The notes beneath the pieces were generated by a model, which was not told the DNA's origin, ran no database searches, and saw nothing but the letters and a program-made list of their open reading frames with translations. The position numbers were made by a program, and so were the translations under genes. Positions 37,315-45,457 of a DNA stretch of 64,000 nt are shown here, in pieces; position 1 is the first letter of the stretch, and each line of letters begins with the position of its first letter. Where the stretch lies: positions 124,001 through 188,000 of the forward strand of contig NZ_FOVW01000007.1 in assembly GCF_900115305.1 (NCBI RefSeq). The letters are read 5' to 3'. Source of the stretch: Algoriphagus ornithinivorans (GTDB lineage Bacteria > Bacteroidota > Bacteroidia > Cytophagales > Cyclobacteriaceae).

Positions 37315-38324
37315 TGAATGCCGAAATTTGGATCTACATGTTGCTTAATTAATGCTCTTAAGCTTTGGACACTTTCCCAGTCTGAGTTGGTTTCTGAGTT
37401 ATAAGCAAATCCTTCAGGAACTTTCTTTGCTCCAAATTGCTGAATAAAGTCATTCACTTTCCATTTCGGAGTAGTCGGTAGAATAGTGAAATATTTACCC
37501 AGATCATAAGTATAAAATGAGTCAGAGGGTGTTATCATTTCCTCATGTACTTTTTCCCCAGGTCGAATTCCGATTATTCGCTGTTCACACTCTGGACCTA
37601 TTGCCTCGGCCACATCTGTTATTCTATAGGAAGGAATTTTAGGAACGAAAATTTCACCTCCCCAAGCATGTTCTAAAGCATGCATGACCATTTCCACTCC
37701 ACCCTGCAGAGAAATATTAAACCGCGTCATCTTTGGATCTGTAATTGGAAGTACTCCTTCTTTCTTTTTACTTAGAAAAAAAGGAATAACAGATCCATTG
37801 GAACCCATTACATTACCATACCTTACGACACTAAATCGAATAGGATTCCAACCCTTGATGTTATTAGCAGCTACGAAAAGCTTATCAGAGGCCAATTTTG
37901 TAGCTCCATAAAGATTAATAGGAGCACAAGCTTTGTCGGTAGATAGAGCTACCACACGCTCCACATTTGTATCCAAGCAAGCATCTATCACATTCCTTGC
38001 ACCGTCAATATTAGTTTTTACACATTCCTCTGGATTATATTCAGCGATGTGAACATGTTTCATAGCAGCAGCATGAATCACGTAATCCACATCTTTCAGA
38101 GCCCTTTTTAGCCGGTCCTTGTCTCGAACATCTCCTATAAAAAATCGAATCTGTCGATAATCCTCATGAGGATATTCTAAAGACATTTGAAACTGTTTTT
38201 GTTCATCCCTAGAAAAAATAATCAACTTTCTTACATCAGGATATTTCTTTAGAATATGCTCAGTAAGTGCTTTGCCTAGAGAGCCAGTACCCCCTGTAAT
38301 TAATATAGATTTTCCTGCTAGCAT
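37311..38324 (-). CDS. pseB: UDP-N-acetylglucosamine 4,6-dehydratase (inverting) PseB
   Basis: 337 residues. The NAD loop is LITGGTGSLGKALTEH; HAAAMKHVHIAEYNP and the metal-assisted ALSTDKACAPINLYGATK motif mark the short, soluble PseB/FlaA1 class that dehydrates and epimerises C5. The Tyr-Lys pair is YGATK. It opens the pseudaminic-acid branch from UDP-GlcNAc. It starts 5 bp after the ABC transporter gene of block A. Confidence 0.95.
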   Translation of the reverse strand: MLAGKSILITGGTGSLGKALTEHILKKYPDVRKLIIFSRDEQKQFQMSLEYPHEDYRQIRFFIGDVRDKDRLKRALKDVDYVIHAAAMKHVHIAEYNPEECVKTNIDGARNVIDACLDTNVERVVALSTDKACAPINLYGATKLASDKLFVAANNIKGWNPIRFSVVRYGNVMGSNGSVIPFFLSKKKEGVLPITDPKMTRFNISLQGGVEMVMHALEHAWGGEIFVPKIPSYRITDVAEAIGPECEQRIIGIRPGEKVHEEMITPSDSFYTYDLGKYFTILPTTPKWKVNDFIQQFGAKKVPEGFAYNSETNSDWESVQSLRALIKQHVDPNFGIQ

Positions 38325-38329
38325 TTAAT

Positions 38330-40126
38330 TTATATCTCCTGTAATTGGACCATTTTTTGGAAAGAATCAGACCTCTTTATCAAATCGGAAAAAGCGCCCC
38401 TATTTTCAATTTGTCCATGATTTAATAAGATTACTTCATCCGCACTCTTTATGGTAGATAGTCTATGTGCTACAATAAGGAGCGTGTATCTACCTTTTAA
38501 TTTTTCAATATTTTCCTGAATTATTTTCTCTGTTTCAGAATCCAGAGCTGAAGTTGCTTCATCCATGATGAGAATATCGATGTCCTTGAAAAGTTCTCTT
38601 GCGATCGAAAGGCGCTGTTTTTGTCCACCACTGATCAGGATACCGGCCGAACCCAAATTGGCGTTTTCTTTTTCAGGAAGTGATAGAACAAAATCAGCAA
38701 TTGCTGCCTGTTCCAACGCTTTCCAAAACCTTTTTTGATTTTCAGGAGTTGGCTCAGACCATTGAGTTACGTTGTTAAATATTGTATCCGAAAAAATTAC
38801 AGGTTCCTGAGTAATATATCCTATTCTCTTCTTAAAACTTAATTTCTCAACCTCTTCAAGGTCTACACCATCTATAGTAATTGATCCAGTTGAAACAGGC
38901 ATCAATCCCGCAATCAAATTGACCAAAGTTGATTTTCCACTTCCACTTTCACCAACAAATGCATAGGCTTTATTTTTACTTATTGTTAAATCAATTTCAA
39001 ACAAAACCAGCTTACTACCATAAGAAAAGCCAACATTGTCTAAGCAAATTGAATCTTCAAACTTCTCAAACGGTACCACTCCGTTTGATTCTTTTTGCGA
39101 CTGGAGTTCTTTCATGAAAGCAGTCATATTTTCCAATGAACCCGACAAGTTCAAAAAGCCATTCCATTGTGTCTGCATCATTACCAAAGAATTCAAAGAC
39201 CTATAGAAAAATAACAAACTCAAAATAATGACACCTAATTGTTGGGAAAAAACATTTACCTGAACAATGATCACAACTACTACCACAAAAATAACCATAG
39301 GCTCTCTTGCTGCCACAAGTAAAGCATTATAAAAGCCTATTTTCTTATTACTATTTACGATATAATCTACTGCCTCACGTAACCTCAACTCGTATGTTTT
39401 GATAAAACCTGTTGCCTTTAAATATTTATAAAAAGCTACTTTCTGGATTAGCATCCCTTGAAAGGTATGTCCGCCTGAAGTGATTTTCTTCGAAGTCTCC
39501 TTCGTTTTTTTATACACTCGGTTATACAGGAGATTGGTTGCTCCACCTCCTAATGCGACTAACAATGCAAACTGAGGATCTGTAAAAAAGGCAAGGATTA
39601 AGTATACAAAAACTAAGGTTGCGGATTGAACTGAAGCAAAGTAAAAAGCATAAGCATTGGAAACTCTTCCTACCTCGGCACTTAAAGTATTTTGAATTCG
39701 ACCAGAATCAGCTAAAACAAACGATTTGAAGTCAAAATCCGATAAGCCGCTCAAGCTATCAAAACGTAATTTTCGAATAAAATACTGCTGAGTTAGTACG
39801 TTATAATATGACTCCATAAACTTCATAACCCCTTTTAACACAAAAAGAGTGAGAAGCATCCCAAGCACTAAATAAAGATTTAACTCAAAACCTAAAAGCT
39901 CTATAGACTCTATCAAAAAGCTCATCCCACCTAGTGTTTCGGGGTTGATATCAGAACTTCCGTCAACCATTTGTAGTAATGGTAAGAACATTGCTAACCC
40001 AAGACCATCTAAAAGCCCTACAGTGAAACTGATCAAAAAGGCAATAAAAATCCTATACCCTAGATGATGGTAGAAGTAGCTGAAATGAATCAGATATTTT
40101 TTGATTAAGGATTTAATTTTAGACAT
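38330..40126 (-). CDS. ABC transporter, fused permease and ATPase (flippase-like), paralogue of the block B copy
   Basis: 598 residues with six membrane helices and an ATPase domain (Walker A GESGSGKSTLVN, signature LISGGQKQRLSIARE, Walker B ILIMDEATSALD). It aligns over its length with the 12428-14230 protein; both start KKY-x-HFSFFY-like, contain VGLLDGxGLA and keep the DSGxIQNTLS segment. No Wzx flippase is present, so this protein probably translocates the block A lipid-linked unit. Start ATG at 40126. Confidence 0.92.
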   Translation of the reverse strand: MSKIKSLIKKYLIHFSYFYHHLGYRIFIAFLISFTVGLLDGLGLAMFLPLLQMVDGSSDINPETLGGMSFLIESIELLGFELNLYLVLGMLLTLFVLKGVMKFMESYYNVLTQQYFIRKLRFDSLSGLSDFDFKSFVLADSGRIQNTLSAEVGRVSNAYAFYFASVQSATLVFVYLILAFFTDPQFALLVALGGGATNLLYNRVYKKTKETSKKITSGGHTFQGMLIQKVAFYKYLKATGFIKTYELRLREAVDYIVNSNKKIGFYNALLVAAREPMVIFVVVVVIIVQVNVFSQQLGVIILSLLFFYRSLNSLVMMQTQWNGFLNLSGSLENMTAFMKELQSQKESNGVVPFEKFEDSICLDNVGFSYGSKLVLFEIDLTISKNKAYAFVGESGSGKSTLVNLIAGLMPVSTGSITIDGVDLEEVEKLSFKKRIGYITQEPVIFSDTIFNNVTQWSEPTPENQKRFWKALEQAAIADFVLSLPEKENANLGSAGILISGGQKQRLSIARELFKDIDILIMDEATSALDSETEKIIQENIEKLKGRYTLLIVAHRLSTIKSADEVILLNHGQIENRGAFSDLIKRSDSFQKMVQLQEI

Positions 40127-40145
40127 TTCAATAAATAAATAAAGC

Positions 40146-40754
40146 CTATTGATTAGATGCGGGCACGCCTTTCAAAATAGATTTATTCCTAAAATTCTTG
40201 GTTACCACCGCTCCAGCTCCAACTATCACTTCATCCCCGAGTTCTATTCCAGGCAACAATATGGCTCCTGCTCCTATCCTGCAGTGCTTACCTACTTTGG
40301 CACCCCCTAATATTATCGATCCTGGTCCCAACTCCGAGAATTCACCTACTACACATTGATGATGCACATTAGCGCGCGAATTAATCAAGACGCCTTTTCC
40401 AATTTCCGTCTCTGGGCCTATGAAGCCAAATGGCATCAAATCAAAGTCTTGACCAGACCCCATTAAAACACTATTTGCACCTTTTAACGCGTAATATTCA
40501 CCCCCAAATGATTCAAATTTTTTAAAAAAATATTCCCTAAAAGCCGGGGATCCTACTCCCAAACAAAAATTAGGATTCGTTTCCAATGCCTTTTTCAAAT
40601 CATCTTCAGTATTCAGTATTTTAGACCGCGAGGAATGGATTATTGTTTTTGCGCTATCTTCATCGTAGAAAATGATTTCTGAGACTGGAATACCTTGGGA
40701 AATTAGCACTCCATATACTTCTAAGCCGTGTCCTCCTGCTCCTGCAATAATCAT
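40146..40754 (-). CDS. PglD/NeuD-family sugar acetyltransferase (left-handed beta helix)
   Basis: 202 residues. The N-terminal Rossmann-like MIIAGAGGHGLEVYGVL binds UDP-sugar in PglD. The C-terminal half is hexapeptide-repeat rich (GKGVLINSRANVHHQCVVGEF, GAGAILLPGIELGDEVIVGAG, VVTKN) with the catalytic-type His in VHHQCVVG. Such enzymes acetylate amino sugars or sialic acids using acetyl-CoA. It could act on the pseudaminic-type sugar or on the second aminosugar. Start ATG at 40754. Confidence 0.88.
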   Translation of the reverse strand: MIIAGAGGHGLEVYGVLISQGIPVSEIIFYDEDSAKTIIHSSRSKILNTEDDLKKALETNPNFCLGVGSPAFREYFFKKFESFGGEYYALKGANSVLMGSGQDFDLMPFGFIGPETEIGKGVLINSRANVHHQCVVGEFSELGPGSIILGGAKVGKHCRIGAGAILLPGIELGDEVIVGAGAVVTKNFRNKSILKGVPASNQ

Positions 40755-40770
40755 ATTTACTTAAAATTAA

Positions 40771-40799
40771 AATCTCCCCAATCTAGTTTTGGGGAGATT
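40771..40799 (-). terminator. Strong hairpin with weak T-tract between ugd-like and pglD-like genes
   Basis: AATCTCCCC (40771-40779) pairs perfectly with GGGGAGATT (40791-40799) over an 11-nt loop. On the minus strand it follows the dehydrogenase stop by 10 bp and is trailed by TTAATTTTAAG, then the acetyltransferase start 17 bp further on. The U-run is broken, so this may be a partial terminator or attenuator inside the operon. Confidence 0.6.
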
Positions 40800-40808
40800 T
40801 CGAAATAT

Positions 40809-42128
40809 TTATTTAAAACCAATACCATAGTGAGTAAATCCTAATGACGCTAAGTATTTTTTATCGTAAATATTTCTTCCATCAAATACGACTTTATTTT
40901 TCAACAACTTACCTACGACTTCCCAGCTTGGTATTCTGAATTCTGACCATTCTGTTACCAGCAGCAACGCATCAGCATCAACCAAAGCATCATAGGCATC
41001 TTTGCAATAAGTTACTTTATCGAAAATGTAATGCTCTTTCGCCTCTTCCATAGCTTTAGGATCATAGGCTTTCACTGTGGCACCAGCAGCACGAAGCTCA
41101 TCAATTATCACAGCCGCGGGAGATTCACGCATATCATCGGTATTAGGCTTGAAGCTTAATCCCCACATCGCGAAGGTCATTCCAGAAAGGTCCTCTCCAA
41201 AATGAGCTTTTACTTTTTTCGAAAGCACATACTTTTGATCATCATTCACATCTTCCACAGATTGAAGAACTCTCAAATTATAGCCATATTCTTTGGCTGT
41301 TCTAATGATAGCTTTGACGTCTTTTGGAAAACAAGAACCTCCATATCCTACTCCAGGATAAATAAATTTATTACCAATTCTTGGGTCTGATCCAATTCCC
41401 TTACGAACCATATTGGCATTAGCTCCCACCAACTCACATAAGTTGGCAATATCATTCATAAATGAAATCTTGGTTGCAAGCATAGCATTGGCAGCATATT
41501 TGGTCATTTCCGCAGATGGAATATCCATGTAAATAATACGCTCTCCACTCAGTTGGAATGGCTTATACAAACGCTGCATGATCTTTTCAGCCCGCTCATC
41601 ATCCACTCCAATCACAATTCTATCTGGTCTTAAAAAATCCTCTACTGCAGCACCTTCTTTTAAGAACTCAGGATTAGAGGCAACAGCAAATGGAAGATCT
41701 GAACCTCTTTTATCCAAAGCTGCCTGAAGCGTAGCCCTTACCTTTTCTCCTGTTGTAACTGGTACTGTACTTTTGGTAGCCACTACGATATAATCACTCA
41801 TTTTCTGACCGATTTCATCTGAAACTGCCAAGACATATTTCAGATCAGCAGATCCATCTTCACCTGGGGGGGTTCCAACAGCTATGAAAGCAACTTCAGC
41901 ACCCTGAATCGCCTCTCCCAAATCAGTGCTGAAATGTAATCTGCCACTTTTATAATTTCTGACCACAATTTCCTCTAGACCTGGCTCGTAGATGGGCATG
42001 ATGCCATTCTTTAATTTCTCAATTTTCTTTTGATCAATATCCACGCAGGTTACTTCTATACCTACGTCAGCAAAACAAGCTCCAGATACTAGGCCTACGT
42101 AGCCAGTACCCACTACTGCAATCTTCAT
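40809..42128 (-). CDS. ugd: UDP-glucose 6-dehydrogenase
   Basis: 439 residues. KIAVVGTGYVGLVSGACFADVG is the NAD site; VATKSTVPVTTG and NPEFLKEGAAVEDFL the substrate motifs; catalytic cysteine in YGGSCFPKDVKAI. This GGSCFPKD form marks the UDP-glucose dehydrogenase type, making UDP-glucuronic acid for the polymer. It complements the GGHCIGVDP-type enzyme of block B. Start ATG at 42128, about 19 bp after the export-protein gene. Confidence 0.94.
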   Translation of the reverse strand: MKIAVVGTGYVGLVSGACFADVGIEVTCVDIDQKKIEKLKNGIMPIYEPGLEEIVVRNYKSGRLHFSTDLGEAIQGAEVAFIAVGTPPGEDGSADLKYVLAVSDEIGQKMSDYIVVATKSTVPVTTGEKVRATLQAALDKRGSDLPFAVASNPEFLKEGAAVEDFLRPDRIVIGVDDERAEKIMQRLYKPFQLSGERIIYMDIPSAEMTKYAANAMLATKISFMNDIANLCELVGANANMVRKGIGSDPRIGNKFIYPGVGYGGSCFPKDVKAIIRTAKEYGYNLRVLQSVEDVNDDQKYVLSKKVKAHFGEDLSGMTFAMWGLSFKPNTDDMRESPAAVIIDELRAAGATVKAYDPKAMEEAKEHYIFDKVTYCKDAYDALVDADALLLVTEWSEFRIPSWEVVGKLLKNKVVFDGRNIYDKKYLASLGFTHYGIGFK

Positions 42129-42146
42129 ATAATAATTTATTATTAG

Positions 42147-44759
42147 TTAGTTAATTAATCTCTCTACAAGGATCCCCAGAGTAGCAAGACTTGAAGCGAT
42201 TCCTATCCAACTTGCTGCACTCATCCTTTCTTTAATTGGTTTTCGTGGCACCACAATTTCTGCTCCCGGCTCAATTGAAGGGTAGTTTTTCAAACCTAAA
42301 AAGCTTCTGGTTTGAGCGGCATCTCCGTTGGCATATATGACATACGCCTTTGTTTTTCTTGCGTTTTCCGTAAACCCTCCAGCCTTTGAAATATAATCTT
42401 TTAAGGATTTCCCACCAATAAAACGTGTAGTAGTTGGGAGTAATACTTCTCCAACCATTCTGACAGTCTGTAATTGTTTAGGAATCTGAAGAATATCGCC
42501 TTCATACAAAATCAAATCTGCTTCTGATCCAGGGTGTTGCATAATATACTCTAAATCTATACCCACTAGATCTTGTTGCTTGTACCTAGAGGCATTTAGA
42601 GCAGAATCAATTGAAATACTATCAGTAGGAACCGAAACTTTAAAAAGTTGACTTCTCACTTTTTTCTTTTCCTCATCAATCTGAACAAGCTTCTTTTCAA
42701 TCCTTTCGAATAATATCTGCTCAGCCTCGTTTGTGTTTCTATTAAGTTTTGGGTCTAAATTGTCCCGAATTTCCTTGAGTCTTTGCTCCCTTATTTCCTC
42801 CTCAGACTTTTCTTCATAATAAATAGTTCTTCTAATTAAATTCGCTCCTTTTGGATAAGCAAAATTTGAAAGTCCACCTGCTCTTTTGATTACATCAGAA
42901 ATTCGTTCATTTGATGAGGAAATGACAAATTCACCTGGATATCTCACTTCACCTCTAACAGTTACTAACTGCTCCTTTTCGAAACCTGGACTTCTACGGA
43001 TAAACACATGATCAAATGGACTCAAAGGCATGTTTGCTTCCTCTGCCGAAAGTTGTAAGTTGGGATCTATAGTCAGGTTAGTTATTTCAGCGATTTTGCC
43101 GCTTTGTTGATCCCGAACTCTCCTTGCAATTTCTATGGAGGAATTGGTAGCTGACTCCAGTAATCCACCAGCACGAAGAATAAGGTCTCCCACTGTCATA
43201 GATGATGCATATGGGTATGTTCCTGGTAGATTAACCTCCCCTGAAATTTTCACATAATACTCTTCCTGAATATCATATCTACTTGGGACGAATAATAGAT
43301 CTTCGTTCTTAAGTATTATATCCTCAGCTGTTCCTTCTATAATTCCTTTTAAGTTCAATGGGACCGCCGCTAAAGTCAGATCATCGCTGGTTCTGTACAA
43401 TGTAGCTCGATTCGTAAAAGCTTCAGGTCTTAAACCTTCTGCCTTTTCAATTAACTGCTTGATTGTTAAACCCGACTCACCGAGAGCAAATTCTCCGGGT
43501 CTATTTACACTTCCAGTTACCTGAACCCTATTAGAAAATCTGTCTAAGGCTTCACCAACTAAAATTTCATCCCCATCTTTGGGAGTAAAAGTATTGAAGT
43601 CAGTTTCAGAAACATCTAAAACTTTTCTCTGATTATTTTCTATTCTTCTGACAGTGACCCTGTCTTTATAGGCTTGGGCTGTGAAGCCTCCCGTGTAAAC
43701 AAACAAATCCATTAAGGCTTCATTTGGCTTTACTTCAAAAAGACCTTCTCTTCTTACTGGGCCCGTGATCTCAACTCTTGCCTGTAAAGGCGGTACTATA
43801 ATCACATCATTATCTTGAAGCAAAATATTTGCACTCTGGTCTCCTTTAGATAAAAACTCATAAATATCGACAGCAGCCACTAACTTCGAATTCCTATATA
43901 CTTGAATATTTCTAAATGCTCCATTTTCATTAGGGCCTCCCGCAGCATACAGGGCATTAAAAACAGTAGCAAAGGAAGGCAAAGTATAAGTTCCTGGTTT
44001 TGTCAATTCTCCTACCATGGATACTTTAATGGATCGAATATTCCCTAACCGAACTTGCAAAAACGTGTTAGGATTTGCTCCATTGAGACCGGAATAAATT
44101 CTCCCTAGACTATTCTTTATCCTGCCTGTTGCTGCCTCAATTGAAGCCCCGCCAACCTGAACGGGCCCAACATTAGGAACGAAAATTCTTCCCTCAGGAG
44201 TAACTGTCAAATCATAGGACTGCTGACTTGCTCCATAGACATCAATTAATAATTGATCTCCAGAACCAACTATGTATGAAAGTGGAGTTGGTAGATTTAA
44301 ACTAGGACTAAAATTTAATTGCCTATTATGAAACAACTTAAATCCGAATATCTTTTTTTGAGTTGGAGTAAGATCATAATATGGATCTGATTTCCTCAAA
44401 GAGTCAAAAAGGTCTATCTCTTGGTCCATCAGATTCCTTCCTCCCTCCATTTTTCCAGAAGTACTGTTAGTCTGACCGGACATCCTCAAATCAGTGATTC
44501 TTTGACCTAATTTATTAGCCTCAGACGCAGGCATACCCTTCTCTCTCGCCAAGGCTACCAATTGGTTTGTAGTCAATCCATTTGCTTCAGCCCTTTTGAT
44601 AAGTTGCTCTAATTGAGCATCTGACAGATTATCCACTTTAAGATTTTGAATATCTGACAGGCTTTGAGCCTGTAAAAGTATACTCAACATCATAGAAAAG
44701 ATGAAAAGACAACAAACCTTCCAGTTTTCGATTAGCTTAGAAATCAGTATGTTTTTCAA
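42147..44759 (-). CDS. Large polysaccharide export protein with six SLBB domains
   Basis: About 870 residues from a TTG at 44757-44759, chosen because it gives a usual signal peptide (KVCCLFIFSMMLSILLQAQS). A GTG at 44810 is also open but abuts the ops-like element. A Poly_export domain (VGSGDQLLIDVYG, VTPEGRIFVPNVGPVQV) is followed by six SLBB repeats, each with the G-x-V-x-xPG(x)nGG pattern (for example MVGELTKPGTYTL, VTGSVNRPGEFAL, ISGEVNLPGTYPY, VRGEVRYPGEFVI), and a C-terminal hydrophobic helix. It should build the block A envelope-spanning channel. Confidence 0.88.
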   Translation of the reverse strand: MKNILISKLIENWKVCCLFIFSMMLSILLQAQSLSDIQNLKVDNLSDAQLEQLIKRAEANGLTTNQLVALAREKGMPASEANKLGQRITDLRMSGQTNSTSGKMEGGRNLMDQEIDLFDSLRKSDPYYDLTPTQKKIFGFKLFHNRQLNFSPSLNLPTPLSYIVGSGDQLLIDVYGASQQSYDLTVTPEGRIFVPNVGPVQVGGASIEAATGRIKNSLGRIYSGLNGANPNTFLQVRLGNIRSIKVSMVGELTKPGTYTLPSFATVFNALYAAGGPNENGAFRNIQVYRNSKLVAAVDIYEFLSKGDQSANILLQDNDVIIVPPLQARVEITGPVRREGLFEVKPNEALMDLFVYTGGFTAQAYKDRVTVRRIENNQRKVLDVSETDFNTFTPKDGDEILVGEALDRFSNRVQVTGSVNRPGEFALGESGLTIKQLIEKAEGLRPEAFTNRATLYRTSDDLTLAAVPLNLKGIIEGTAEDIILKNEDLLFVPSRYDIQEEYYVKISGEVNLPGTYPYASSMTVGDLILRAGGLLESATNSSIEIARRVRDQQSGKIAEITNLTIDPNLQLSAEEANMPLSPFDHVFIRRSPGFEKEQLVTVRGEVRYPGEFVISSSNERISDVIKRAGGLSNFAYPKGANLIRRTIYYEEKSEEEIREQRLKEIRDNLDPKLNRNTNEAEQILFERIEKKLVQIDEEKKKVRSQLFKVSVPTDSISIDSALNASRYKQQDLVGIDLEYIMQHPGSEADLILYEGDILQIPKQLQTVRMVGEVLLPTTTRFIGGKSLKDYISKAGGFTENARKTKAYVIYANGDAAQTRSFLGLKNYPSIEPGAEIVVPRKPIKERMSAASWIGIASSLATLGILVERLIN

Positions 44760-44810
44760 GTTGAAGAATTTAGGAAAGAATAAATATGCAAATTTTTCTA
44801 AGATTGGCAC

Positions 44811-44832
44811 AGCTTCGCCCTTTCAGTCACAA
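44811..44832 (-). promoter_or_regulatory. ops/JUMPstart-like leader element, right copy
   Basis: On the minus strand this copy contains GTGACTGAAAGGGCGAAGC and differs from the 18996-19017 copy at one of 22 positions. Here it is also framed by a 6-bp stem (GGCACA 44806-44811 with TGTGCC 44835-44840), so the element could sit in a hairpin loop. It lies between the regulator stop and the export-protein start, inside the transcribed part of block A. Antitermination function is inferred from likeness to E. coli ops. Confidence 0.6.
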
Positions 44833-44877
44833 TTTGTGCCTAGCTATTATTTTACTTTTTTTGTTAATCTCTCGGAG

Positions 44878-45396
44878 TTAAACCCCTATTTTATTATCAA
44901 ACAAAACCAATCCATAGCCTTCATGACGCTCATTTTTAAGCGTAAAAACTACTTTTCGGTCAATCATTTTTTCAATTCTTTTCTTTAGACCCTGGATGTA
45001 ATCCTGATTCAAATTATCTCCTGTAATCAACACATCGATTTTTCCTGAATCTATTCCCCTGGAAACATCTCCAACAAGCACGACCTGACCAACTTCCCCC
45101 ATTCTTTCCAGAATCTGTTCCAAAAGCATGTCAAGCCCGAGATATTTTCTGATAATGTCCCTGATATTCGTAAAGAAAGGATGCTTTGTATTTGCGTGGT
45201 AGGAAATCTTATTTTTGTCAGAATGCTTCAAAAGGATGCCTGCCTGAGTAAGGTTATTCAATTCCTTACGAATAGCATTCGTAGATTCGCCGAATTCATC
45301 AGCCAATCCTCTTAAATGACTTTGATTTCGGTCATTCACAAAAAACTTAACCAGAAGCCTCAGACGAGTCTTGGATGTTATTAAAGATTCAAGCAT
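44878..45396 (-). CDS. Winged-helix regulator with degenerate nucleotidyltransferase-like domain
   Basis: 172 residues. Residues about 5-70 form a winged helix-turn-helix (LVKFFVNDRNQSHLRGLAD, STNAIRKELNNLTQAGILL). Residues about 104-165 resemble a polymerase-beta-type minimal nucleotidyltransferase (VVLVGDVSRGIDSGKIDVLI, then a YGLVLF strand). The usual GS loop is GD and the first Asp of the DxD-type motif is Lys119, leaving Asp121, so catalysis is unlikely and a sensing role is plausible. It is the first gene of block A, with a palindromic operator 18 bp upstream. Start ATG at 45396. Confidence 0.8.
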   Translation of the reverse strand: MLESLITSKTRLRLLVKFFVNDRNQSHLRGLADEFGESTNAIRKELNNLTQAGILLKHSDKNKISYHANTKHPFFTNIRDIIRKYLGLDMLLEQILERMGEVGQVVLVGDVSRGIDSGKIDVLITGDNLNQDYIQGLKKRIEKMIDRKVVFTLKNERHEGYGLVLFDNKIGV

Positions 45397-45413
45397 AAAA
45401 AATCATTATCAAA

Positions 45414-45434
45414 ATGAGTAACAAAGGTACTCAT
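45414..45434 (-). promoter_or_regulatory. Block A promoter/operator, perfect inverted repeat ATGAGTA-N7-TACTCAT
   Basis: ATGAGTA (45414-45420) and TACTCAT (45428-45434) are perfect 7-bp arms. On the minus strand the spacer plus flank reads TACCTTTG (45422-45429), an exact TAnnTTTG -7 box; no clean -33 box is seen, only a shared CAGTTCG at 45440-45446 that also lies upstream of the left copy. Transcription would begin close to the regulator start codon, giving a very short leader. The arrangement suggests autoregulation. Confidence 0.72.
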
Positions 45435-45457
45435 TAGAACGAACTGTAAAAATTTAA

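Noticed and set aside
12428-40126. Recent tandem duplication of the two ABC exporters
   Set aside because: The two proteins differ at very many positions and the DNA is not similar over long runs, so the duplication, if any, is old.
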